NCBI GenBank assembly: GCA_002433075.1
Contig: DJHM01000039.1
Location: 1-62,499 of the forward strand
Origin: Latescibacteria bacterium UBA6620
GTDB lineage: Bacteria > Latescibacterota > UBA2968
Length of the DNA stretch: 62,499 nt
Direction: 5' to 3'
Below, one piece after another: positions 7,624-15,126 of this stretch. The position numbers and the translations under genes were made by a program. The notes under the pieces are model-generated. The model made no database searches. It was not told the origin of the DNA and saw only the letters and a list, made by a program, of their open reading frames with translations. Numbering within the stretch: the first letter of the stretch is position 1; every line of letters begins with the position of its first letter.

Positions 7624-9012
7624 GTGACGGACAGGCTGTATGCTTTTTTGGTAGAAAACGGGGGTGAGGTCGGAGCCGAAGAAATCGCCGCCGAGGCGCT
7701 CGGTCTGCGTGGGGCCCGAGGCGCGATCGCTGACCGAATCGTTGCCACTGCCGCGTCAGAGGACCCTAGGGTGGTTCGGGGAACGACCGGATGGACGATC
7801 GCGGCTCCTTCTTCATCGCAGAAGGCTCGGAACGCGCGCTACCTGATGATCGCGGAGGGGGGCAGGGACGGAACGCAGTGGATCGCGGTTCGAGGCCTCG
7901 GGTTCGACGGTGCAGAGAAAACGGTCGACGGTGCGTTCGAGATCGACGACCGTGCGAAGGCGATTCACACGCTCGAGGGGATCGAGGATCTGGCGGCGAA
8001 CTCCGTGGCCGTGTCTTTCCGTTTGCCGGGCGTTCGGGAGCGGATCAACCGGCAATCGCGCACGTGGTTGGGACGGGCCGTCCTCCCGGAGGACGGCGGA
8101 CTATGCTTGTTTCGATTGGCGAGGCGACGGTTCCCCGATCGATCCTTCGCCTCGCTCGATTCAATCGCGGAGGCGCTGGGGATGGCGTGCGTCACGGAGC
8201 GCGGTCTCCGGGAGGAAGTCGAACTGGGGGGTGAGCTGCTCTTGGGTTTACTCGAAAGATGTGAAACAGAGGGGCTTACGGATCTGGAGGATATCGAGGC
8301 GGACCAGTATCCTCTCAAAGAGGCTGTTCGTTTTGCGTCCTTCGCCTTCGAGGAAGCCGATCTGGCTACGCTTCCAGCCGGTCCAGGGGTCTACATTATG
8401 CGGGATCGTGAGGGCGAGGTGATTTACGTCGGGAAGTCCAAGCATCTTCGCGATCGTGTACGGACTTACTTCGCGGATCAGGCCGACCGACCTGAAAAGA
8501 CCCGCAAGATTCTGGAACGCATCTGGTCCGTGGATGTGGAAGAGGTCGGGTCGGAGGTGGAAGCGTTGATTCTGGAGGCACGGCTGATTCAGGCCTGTCG
8601 GCCATCCTTCAACACACAGGTGGATGTCCACGAAAGGCCGGGGAGCTATGAGGGGGCGCGACGTTACCTCCTTCTCCTGCCTTCTTCCGACCCTGATTCC
8701 GTCGAATTGTTCTGGGTGGATGACAGGTCCCCGATTGAACAGATCCGTGTACGGCTCGATCGGACGGACTGGGCGGCCGCGGACACGAGCATCAGTCGCT
8801 TGTTTGAGTCGGAATCTCCCGGGACCGCCCGGCTCGCCGATGAGGACAGGGCGGCACATCGCATTCTGGGCACGTGGATGGCGCATAACCACGAGAGGGC
8901 CCAGGTGATTCACGTGGACGATTCCGCAGGGAGAGAAGATCTATGTCGCGTGGTCGAAGATGCGATCGTGGACTTCGGTGCGGGGGAGGTGGGCAAGACG
9001 TGGAGTATCTGA
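7624..9012 (+). CDS. GIY-YIG nuclease-domain protein with a degenerate DnaQ-like region
   Basis: The product is 462 residues. A winged-helix-like N-terminus (1-60) leads into a region (about 70-225) resembling a DEDDh exonuclease fold by its FRLARRRFPDRSFASLDSIAEALG segment. The three exonuclease acidic motifs, however, read IAVRGLGF, AVSFRLPGV and REEVELGG, so all catalytic acids appear lost. A UvrC-type GIY-YIG domain follows (about 250-340): GPGVYIMRD, VIYVGKSK, RVRTYF and EVEALILEARLIQ. No UvrC RNase H-like or HhH region is present. DnaQ-UvrC fusions of the Cho/PolIII-epsilon type are known and act in DNA repair; here the nuclease activity would rest on GIY-YIG alone. GTG 7624 is chosen because GAGAGG sits 5 bases upstream and it clears the terminator. 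Confidence 0.7.
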   Translation: MTDRLYAFLVENGGEVGAEEIAAEALGLRGARGAIADRIVATAASEDPRVVRGTTGWTIAAPSSSQKARNARYLMIAEGGRDGTQWIAVRGLGFDGAEKTVDGAFEIDDRAKAIHTLEGIEDLAANSVAVSFRLPGVRERINRQSRTWLGRAVLPEDGGLCLFRLARRRFPDRSFASLDSIAEALGMACVTERGLREEVELGGELLLGLLERCETEGLTDLEDIEADQYPLKEAVRFASFAFEEADLATLPAGPGVYIMRDREGEVIYVGKSKHLRDRVRTYFADQADRPEKTRKILERIWSVDVEEVGSEVEALILEARLIQACRPSFNTQVDVHERPGSYEGARRYLLLLPSSDPDSVELFWVDDRSPIEQIRVRLDRTDWAAADTSISRLFESESPGTARLADEDRAAHRILGTWMAHNHERAQVIHVDDSAGREDLCRVVEDAIVDFGAGEVGKTWSI

Positions 9013-9018
9013 GGCGGG

Positions 9019-9042
9019 AAAAGTGGCCTCGAGGCCACTTTT
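9019..9042. terminator. Bidirectional terminator, perfect 24-base palindrome
   Basis: AAAAGTGGCCTC (9019-9030) is followed directly by its reverse complement (9031-9042). It sits between convergent genes, with A and T runs serving both strands. Confidence 0.85.
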
Positions 9043-9099
9043 AAGTGTGAACAGCGAATATCGGCGCTCGTCATCTGAATCCTGGCGGGCGCTTGCTCT

Positions 9100-10046
9100 T
9101 TACAGGTCGAGAACCAGCCCTTCGCAGCCGAGAATGACCTGGCAGGTTTCCGGGTGGGCCACGTGATTGAGGTAGTTGTGGGTGCTGTCGATGAGGCGGG
9201 AGTCGTCGCTCAGGTGATCGTGGTGAAAGAGGATCAGCCGGCGGACTTTGGCATTCAAGGCAATGTCCACGCCGATGAACGACGAGGAGTGGCCCCAGTC
9301 GCTCTTTTCGAAGGATTCGATCAAATCGTCGAAGTGGGGATCGAACACGAGGGCGTCCGCACCCCGGTAAAAGTCGACGAATTCACCCATCGCCTCCGGG
9401 GTGAGATCATTGTATGAAACGTCGGTGGCGTAGACGAAGGTCTTCCCGTCGCGCTCGAGTTTATAGGCGTAGGAATCGCCGGGATGGTGGAGCGCGTGAG
9501 GCGTGACCTGGAAGCCGTTGATGTCGATCGCGGTGTCCGTTTCGGGCTGCACGAACGTGAGGTCGGCGGCCATATTCTCGAAGAGGACGGGGAAATTGTA
9601 GGGGTGATTCTGGTTACGGAACCGGGCTTCGAGTTCGTCGTGACACCTGTAGATGGTGATGGACGATACCGGGATGTAGACAGGCGTGAAGAAGGGAAAA
9701 GCGCATATATGATCCCAATGCGTGTGGCTCATCAGAATATGGATGGGGGGGCTTTTCGGCGACGAAGCCGTTGCCCATCATCTTCCGGCCCAGTTCACGC
9801 AGGCCGGAGCCAGCATCGATGATTAGCGTATCTTCGCCGGACTTCGCCTCCAGGCAGGCGGTGTTGTCCCCCCGCGGTGCCGCTTTCCAGGGGAGGCAGC
9901 CCGCGCAGGAAGTCGGTGGTCTCCTGGATGCTACGAAAAGACCGTCCACCGGCTTCGAGGAGGACGTGGGCGATCTTCGATTCGAGTTTGTCAGGTGAAA
10001 TCGGGGTGGGTATTGAACCCCGGACGCCCCAGAAAGTGACTTGCAT
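9100..10046 (-). pseudogene. Metallo-beta-lactamase-fold hydrolase with two frameshifts
   Basis: Read from 10046 downward, the pieces begin MQVTFWGVRGSIPTP, continue in a second frame with NTACLEAKSGEDTLIIDAGSG, then in a third with MSHTHWDH, the HxHxDH metal motif, and further ligand segments HHPGDSY, YATDVSY, FDPHFDD and LFHHDH. Joined, they make one ordinary 310-residue MBL-fold protein (cyclic nucleotide phosphodiesterase-like/RNase Z-like family). Each shift falls in a homopolymer: six C at 9868-9873 and seven G at 9745-9751 on the + strand. Removing one base from each restores the frame. It is therefore a recent pseudogene, a slippage-variable gene or an assembly error. It is convergent with the GIY-YIG gene. 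Confidence 0.8.
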
Positions 10047-10189
10047 ACCGTTTGGGTTGAGGACGGGAGAGACCCGAATAGTATAAGTTATTGTTTTTTA
10101 TATAGATACGTCGGTGCGTGAAATGATAGGCCCAGGCCCGGGGATTGTCAAGCCATCGCACGAGAAGGCCTCCCGGGTCTCTTCCTCTC

Positions 10190-10657
10190 TTAATCGGCGC
10201 AGACGTAGGCCAGGACGTTTACGGCCTGTTCCAGCGAGTCGACGACGACGTCCGCCCGACCGTCCAGTTCCTTGAGGGAATGCCTGAACCCGGGCCCGTG
10301 AACGACGATGACGGGCTTCCCAAGAGCCACGGCGTCTCCGATGTCGCTCGAGGTGTTCCACTGCCGGTAGTTTTTGTGGTCCTCGTCGAAATAAGCGATC
10401 AGCAGGTCCGATTGGCCTATCCAGACCCGCGCGCGCAGGTTGTTGATCCTCCCTCCCAGGTCGTCCTGGACGCGGGGAAAGAAGCCCTCGCCCACATCCT
10501 GTGTGGAAATCCCCCGAATCTTGACCCCGATGTCATCGCTCAGGCTGTGATCCTCGCACGGCCCCTTGAAGGTGATGTCAAGCCCTTTGCCTTTGGCCAG
10601 CTCCCGCACGTGGTCGCGCCAGCCACCGTGAATGTGTCCGGAGAGGAATACGATCAT
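10190..10657 (-). CDS. ytoQ: YtoQ family protein
   Basis: The protein is 155 residues and matches the small YtoQ family, whose biochemical role is not established. Recognisable segments are FLSGHIHGGWRDHV at the start, ITFKGPCEDHSLSDDIG, GGRINNLRARVWIGQSDLLIAYF, YRQWNTSSDIGDAVALGKPVI and the closing HSLKELDGRADVVVDS. The fold is likely a Rossmann-like nucleoside deoxyribosyltransferase relative, and the QWN and HxHxxWR residues may form the active site. No signal peptide. It stands alone on the minus strand; flanking gaps of about 100-140 bases show no other gene. Confidence 0.85.
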   Translation of the reverse strand: MIVFLSGHIHGGWRDHVRELAKGKGLDITFKGPCEDHSLSDDIGVKIRGISTQDVGEGFFPRVQDDLGGRINNLRARVWIGQSDLLIAYFDEDHKNYRQWNTSSDIGDAVALGKPVIVVHGPGFRHSLKELDGRADVVVDSLEQAVNVLAYVCAD

Positions 10658-10754
10658 CTCTACACCCTTTCTGTCAGTCCAGGGGTCTCATTTCGAAGGC
10701 CTGGAGGAGCGTATGGAAACAGTTTCCTGAAGGGAGCTACCGTGGAGAGACCAC

Positions 10755-11804
10755 TCAATGCGACTTCAGCCCGTGTCCAGTAAGCGGGATGACGACGGTT
10801 TCCGCCGGCTCGAGTCGGGGGATCGCGGCCAGCGCGGAGGCGCTTGTCGGTTCGATGAACCATCCGTCGGCGACCGCCTGTTCCAAAGCGTCTCCGATGG
10901 CTTCCTCGCTGACCGTCACGATACGACCGCCGGATCGACCTATGATGTCGAGCATCTGATCCTGGCGGGCGGGTTCGGCGATGGCGATCCCTTCGGCCCG
11001 GGTCGGTGCGGTGGTAAAGTCCGTGCCGTTTCGCCGAGCGTGGAGGGGGGCACAATTTTCGGCCTGAACGGCGATGAGCTCAGGGATGCGCTCGATTCTG
11101 CCCGCGGCAAGCAGGTCATTGAACCCGATCCACACGCCGATGAGGAGGGTACCGTTTCCCGTGGGGATCACGACGCGATCCGGCTCGCGGCCGAGTTGGT
11201 CTACGACTTCGTAGGCGAACGTTTTCGTGCCGTGGAAGAAAAAAGGGTTCCAGACGTGGCTGGCATAGAACTGCCCTTTGGCAGCCTTGAGGGCGGCGTT
11301 CGCGGTGTCCTCGCGCGATCCCGGAATGCGGTGGAGGGTGGCGCCGTAGGCCTCGATCTGGGCCAGCTTGGCGGGTGAGGTGCTGTCCGGAACGTAGATG
11401 TCGCATCCGATTTTGGCTTTCGCGCAGTAGGCGGCGATGGCGGCTCCGGCGTTGCCGGACGAATCTTCAACGACTCTGTCGACGCCCAACTCGACCGCCC
11501 TGCTGATGAGGACCGATGCGCCGCGGTCCTTGTAGGAACCTGACGGAAAGAGATGGTCCTGCTTGAGCCAGATGTCCTGCCCGGCGACAGTTGTTCGGGT
11601 CAGGGGCGTGCCGCCCTCGTCGAAGCTGACGATATGGGCGTCGTTTTCGATCGGGAGGGCGGCGCGGTAACGCCACATTCCGGGTCGGTCTCCCGGCGTG
11701 AACAACGGAGTAAATTCGAGGTCGAGCAGGGCGCCAGAGTCGCATTTCCATCTTGGATCGGAGACATCGTAGCGCGTACCGGTGTGGGAGACGAGGGTTC
11801 TCAT
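10755..11804 (-). CDS. Threonine synthase-like PLP-dependent enzyme
   Basis: A 349-residue fold-type II PLP enzyme. The PLP lysine lies in SGSYKDRG, the phosphate-binding region in DSSGNAGAAIAAYCAK, and the glycine loop in IPTGNGTLLIG. EGGTPLTRT near residue 60 and the C-terminal EPTSASALAAI are typical of threonine synthase and its relatives. True ThrC acts on O-phosphohomoserine; the Tyr before the catalytic Lys (usually Phe) and the lack of neighbouring thrA/thrB leave the substrate open. The ATG at 11804 forms an ATGA overlap with the stop of the SDR gene upstream, so the two are translationally coupled and probably act in one pathway. Confidence 0.75.
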   Translation of the reverse strand: MRTLVSHTGTRYDVSDPRWKCDSGALLDLEFTPLFTPGDRPGMWRYRAALPIENDAHIVSFDEGGTPLTRTTVAGQDIWLKQDHLFPSGSYKDRGASVLISRAVELGVDRVVEDSSGNAGAAIAAYCAKAKIGCDIYVPDSTSPAKLAQIEAYGATLHRIPGSREDTANAALKAAKGQFYASHVWNPFFFHGTKTFAYEVVDQLGREPDRVVIPTGNGTLLIGVWIGFNDLLAAGRIERIPELIAVQAENCAPLHARRNGTDFTTAPTRAEGIAIAEPARQDQMLDIIGRSGGRIVTVSEEAIGDALEQAVADGWFIEPTSASALAAIPRLEPAETVVIPLTGHGLKSH

Positions 11805-12592
11805 TCCAGATTCGACCTGCCTCGCAAAGAGGCGTGTGTGATGGCGATGACGGCTCGTCGCGGGAGGAAACGGCTCGCGAAGGCCAGGAGCTTGTTGATT
11901 GGACCGTGAACGAAGGAAGGCCTTCGGCCGAGATGGCGCAAGGATGCGCGGACCACGCTGTCGGCGGTTGCGGTTCGGTAGAGACCGGCGTCGCGGATGT
12001 TCGCGACGTCGGTGAACTCTGTCTGGGTGAAGCCGGGCGAAACGGCCAGCGCGTTCACGCCGTATTCCCGGCACTCCTTCCAGAGCGCCTCCCCGATCAT
12101 CAGAGCAAAGGCCTTCGTCGCGCCGTAAGTGGCGAAGCTGGCGGTGGCCTGATAGCCCGCCAGGGACGCCAGGAATATCAAGCCTCCGCGACCCCGTTCC
12201 TTGAGTTTCGGGAGATAATGGTTCGTAAGGAGGACGGGTGCGACGCAGTTGAGGACGGTCATCTGGACCTGCCGCTCGGGCTCCAGTTGGTGATAGCCTC
12301 CCGACATCCCGAATCCGGCGTTGTTGACGAGAAGACCGACTTCGAGATCGGCCGATTCTTCAATGACACGCTGGCACCCTCCTTCGGCGGTGAGGTCGGA
12401 GTTGATGATGCGGGTGGCTCGTCCCGTGGTGGTCCGGATGTCCTCGCTGACTGCCTCCAGACGATCGGGCCGTCGGGCGACGAGAACGATGTCCAGACCG
12501 CGGCCAGCGAGCTGCCGAGCGAATTCGGCCCCGATCCCCGATGAGGCGCCCGTGACGAGCGCCCACGGGCCATACCGTTCCGCGAAGGTCAT
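11801..12592 (-). CDS. Short-chain dehydrogenase/reductase (SDR)
   Basis: A 263-residue classical SDR that would use NAD(P)H to oxidise or reduce an alcohol/ketone. The coenzyme-binding motif is VTGASSGIGAEFA, NNAGFG follows, and the catalytic residues are SLAGYQ (Ser) and YGATK (Tyr/Lys). VARRPDRLEAV after strand 2 suggests NADP(H) preference and membership of the DltE/YqjQ-like short SDR group. It starts at ATG 12592, overlapping the M81 gene stop by four bases (ATGA), and its own stop overlaps the threonine-synthase-like start, so it is the middle gene of a three-gene coupled operon. Substrate unknown. Confidence 0.85.
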   Translation of the reverse strand: MTFAERYGPWALVTGASSGIGAEFARQLAGRGLDIVLVARRPDRLEAVSEDIRTTTGRATRIINSDLTAEGGCQRVIEESADLEVGLLVNNAGFGMSGGYHQLEPERQVQMTVLNCVAPVLLTNHYLPKLKERGRGGLIFLASLAGYQATASFATYGATKAFALMIGEALWKECREYGVNALAVSPGFTQTEFTDVANIRDAGLYRTATADSVVRASLRHLGRRPSFVHGPINKLLAFASRFLPRRAVIAITHASLRGRSNLE

Positions 12593-14064
12593 TCCTTGAC
12601 GACGGCCTCGATCGAGGCCGTGACGTCGTCGTCGAGAGGGAACATCGGTCGGGGGCAGCGGGTGCAGGGAAGCGAGCGAAGGTTGGCGCTGGTGGACCCT
12701 GGCACGTCGACCGGCACGATGCTTTCGGCGATAGCCTGGAAGTGTGTGCGGAAGCCGTTGGGTGATTTGCAAACACAGAGGTCGAAGTCGACCGGGTTCA
12801 ACCCACGCGACTCGAACACGTGAGGACCCATGATGGAGACGGGGAGGGTGGTCACAAGGATCGAGTATGAGGAGACCTGCAGTACGGCGGTTCGTCCGCC
12901 GCTCTCGAGCGTGCCTCCTTCCATTCGGTAGACGCCGTCGTGCAGGCTCTGGACGTAGGCGTCACAGGCGAGGGGCGGGTGTCGGTCAGGGTCGATCGCG
13001 CCTCCGAGGGAGAGGCTGACCGTGGCGCCGACCCCGGCCGCGAAAGCCTGTTCCACCGCAGGCGGGTCGACGAGCGGCAGCAGCGCCCTGCGGTCGTAGC
13101 CGGATTGGAGCAGCCCTCTAAGGATATGGTTGCTGTCGCCGGGGGCACCAGACGACGTCGCGTCAGCTGCGTCGAAAAAGACCGTGAGGCTCTCTGTTTC
13201 GTTCGCGATCCGGATGGCTTCATCGAGTTCGACGAGGTCGGCCTTCAGGTGATCGCGCTGGTTCCACATAAACCTCGCGATGCTCTCCGCCACTTCCTTT
13301 GCCCTGACGGCATCGTTGTTTGTGGTGACGACGACGTTCGTGCGGAGGTCGGGGACATCTGTAAAGGGGTTGCCGATGAATACGACGGCTGAGAGCCCGC
13401 CATCTGAGGCTTCGACTTCCTGGCAGGTGCGAATCGCCTGACCGAACAACCCCGTTTCGGTGATCAACTCGTCACCGCGAACGAGCATCGGCAGCTGAAC
13501 ACGCGCGACGGTAGGCTCCACCTCCCTTCGCAGGAGGCGGACCAGGTTCCTCGCAGCGCGGGCCCTGGTTTCATACATATCGACGTGTGGGTAGGTGTGG
13601 AACGCGACGAGGATGTCCGACGCGTAGACGAGACGGTCGGTGAGGATGCCGTGGAGATCGAAGCTGGTCACGATCGGGATGTCGCCGAGGATGGCTCGAA
13701 TACGGTCGAGGGCCCGGCCTTCGGGGTCTACTTCCTCTTCGCCCTGCATCGCGCCGTGGAAGGAGATGTAGGCGCCGTCGATGTCATCCTTTTCTGCCTG
13801 AACCGCGGTGACGAGGTCGTCTGTTAGCCCGTCGAGTGTGGACGTGGCGACCGGCCCACTGGAGCACGACCAGGCGGCGAAGGCGGGTACGACTTCGATG
13901 TCATCGTGTTCGGCGAAGACGTCTAGGGCACCAGCGAGTTCGGTGTTCGTCCCCTCACGCGAGAAGATTTCGTCCCCACAAAGTTCTTCGAACAGCTCGC
14001 GCTCGGCGAGTCGGGGATTGAACGACGACGTTTCCTGCTTGAGTTCGCCTATCAACACGCGCAT
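12589..14064 (-). CDS. M81 family metallopeptidase (MlrC-like)
   Basis: A full-length 491-residue member of the M81/MlrC family, named for microcystinase C, a zinc enzyme that hydrolyses linear microcystin peptides. Most members have unknown natural substrates. Segments typical of the family are the start RVLIGELKQETSSFNP, SFHGAMQGEEEVDPEG, TSFDLHGILTDRLV, FHTYPHVDMYET, VFIGNPFTDVPDL, FFDAADATSSGAPGDSN and a C-terminal CKSPNGFRTHF. Candidate zinc ligands are the Asp/His of SFDLHG and the His of FHTYPH. No signal peptide, so cytoplasmic. It leads the operon with the SDR and the PLP enzyme, all joined by ATGA overlaps, suggesting stepwise breakdown of an amino-acid-like compound (inference). 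Confidence 0.85.
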   Translation of the reverse strand: MRVLIGELKQETSSFNPRLAERELFEELCGDEIFSREGTNTELAGALDVFAEHDDIEVVPAFAAWSCSSGPVATSTLDGLTDDLVTAVQAEKDDIDGAYISFHGAMQGEEEVDPEGRALDRIRAILGDIPIVTSFDLHGILTDRLVYASDILVAFHTYPHVDMYETRARAARNLVRLLRREVEPTVARVQLPMLVRGDELITETGLFGQAIRTCQEVEASDGGLSAVVFIGNPFTDVPDLRTNVVVTTNNDAVRAKEVAESIARFMWNQRDHLKADLVELDEAIRIANETESLTVFFDAADATSSGAPGDSNHILRGLLQSGYDRRALLPLVDPPAVEQAFAAGVGATVSLSLGGAIDPDRHPPLACDAYVQSLHDGVYRMEGGTLESGGRTAVLQVSSYSILVTTLPVSIMGPHVFESRGLNPVDFDLCVCKSPNGFRTHFQAIAESIVPVDVPGSTSANLRSLPCTRCPRPMFPLDDDVTASIEAVVKE

Positions 14065-14076
14065 CGACGTGGTCCT

Positions 14077-14952
14077 CTACGACTCCGGCACCGCAACGGG
14101 GGATGAAGTGGGGGTCGCATCCAGAACGAGCTGCCGGCATTGGTCGAAATATTCGTCCACGATTTCGAATCCGACGAATCCCACACCGAGATCGATCGCG
14201 GCGAGGGCGCTGGCTCCGATTCCGAGGAAGGGGTCCAGAACGGTCTGTGTCCGTTCTACGCCATGGAGCTGGATGCACATTTTCGGAATTTTGACCGGGA
14301 ACGACGCAGGGTGGGGACGCTGCTTTTCCCGACTGCGGATGGTTTTGTAGGGTACGAACCAGGTGTTGCCCCGGCACCGCCGGTCCGATCCTGCAGACTT
14401 CCAACGGGTGACGTTGGACTTGTCCTGATACTCGACACCGATGGCCAGCCGGTCGAGTTTTACGCTTCCGGTCCGTGTCAGATGGAAGATGTACTCGTGG
14501 CAATCGTTGAGGTATCGCGGGCTGTTGATCGGCTTGAAGTGTCCGACGCCGATGTTGCCCGTGATGTTCGGATAATCTCCCACATCCTCCTTGAGGATGG
14601 AGATCGATTTTACCCAGTGGATTACGTTCTGCAGCTGAAAGTATGGCTGCATCCGTGCGAGCACCTGGAAGGGCACGGTGGGATCGGATGGTTTCGCCCC
14701 GATGTTGAGGAAGACCGACCCGTCCTCGGCAACGACCCGGGCGACCTGCTCGGCCCATTCCTCCAGCCAGTCGAGATACTTTTCACGTGGGATGGTATCG
14801 TCGTAGCCCGAGTAGGTGGTGCCCAGATTGTAGGGCGGTGAGGTGACGACAACATCCACACTTCCGGGGTCGAGCCCGTTCTGCATTCCGCGAACACAGT
14901 CTTCCCTGTAGAGGGTGACCGGCACGTCGTTGAAACGCTGGGTGAAGATCAC
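14077..14952 (-). CDS. Orphan site-specific DNA methyltransferase (N6-adenine or N4-cytosine)
   Basis: A 291-residue amino-methyltransferase. Motif IV is TSPPYN early in the protein and the SAM motif I region is DPFLGIGASALAAIDLG with VGFEI near the C-terminus, the beta-class order (catalytic before SAM-binding). HPASFPVKIPKMCI precedes motif I, as is usual. The GTG at 14952 is chosen because GGAG lies about 8 bases upstream and conserved sequence begins there; the frame is open to 15087 but the extension is unconserved. No restriction endonuclease gene lies nearby, so it is a solitary enzyme that may regulate or protect. It sits 13 bases upstream of the M81 gene in the same direction. Confidence 0.85.
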   Translation of the reverse strand: MIFTQRFNDVPVTLYREDCVRGMQNGLDPGSVDVVVTSPPYNLGTTYSGYDDTIPREKYLDWLEEWAEQVARVVAEDGSVFLNIGAKPSDPTVPFQVLARMQPYFQLQNVIHWVKSISILKEDVGDYPNITGNIGVGHFKPINSPRYLNDCHEYIFHLTRTGSVKLDRLAIGVEYQDKSNVTRWKSAGSDRRCRGNTWFVPYKTIRSREKQRPHPASFPVKIPKMCIQLHGVERTQTVLDPFLGIGASALAAIDLGVGFVGFEIVDEYFDQCRQLVLDATPTSSPVAVPES

Positions 14953-15126
14953 GAGGGACTCCGATCTGGTGGGGTCTGCGTGTCGCGAGGGAGGCGAAAG
15001 GGGAGGTTGATAGATACGCCGTCCGCCGAGTCCGGGCAAGGGGAAGGTAGGGGCGCTTCGGTTCGCGGCAGGCACACGGCTGTGCATCTTCGCGCAAATC
15101 CGGCTTTGTCGAACGCGAAGGGAGGC

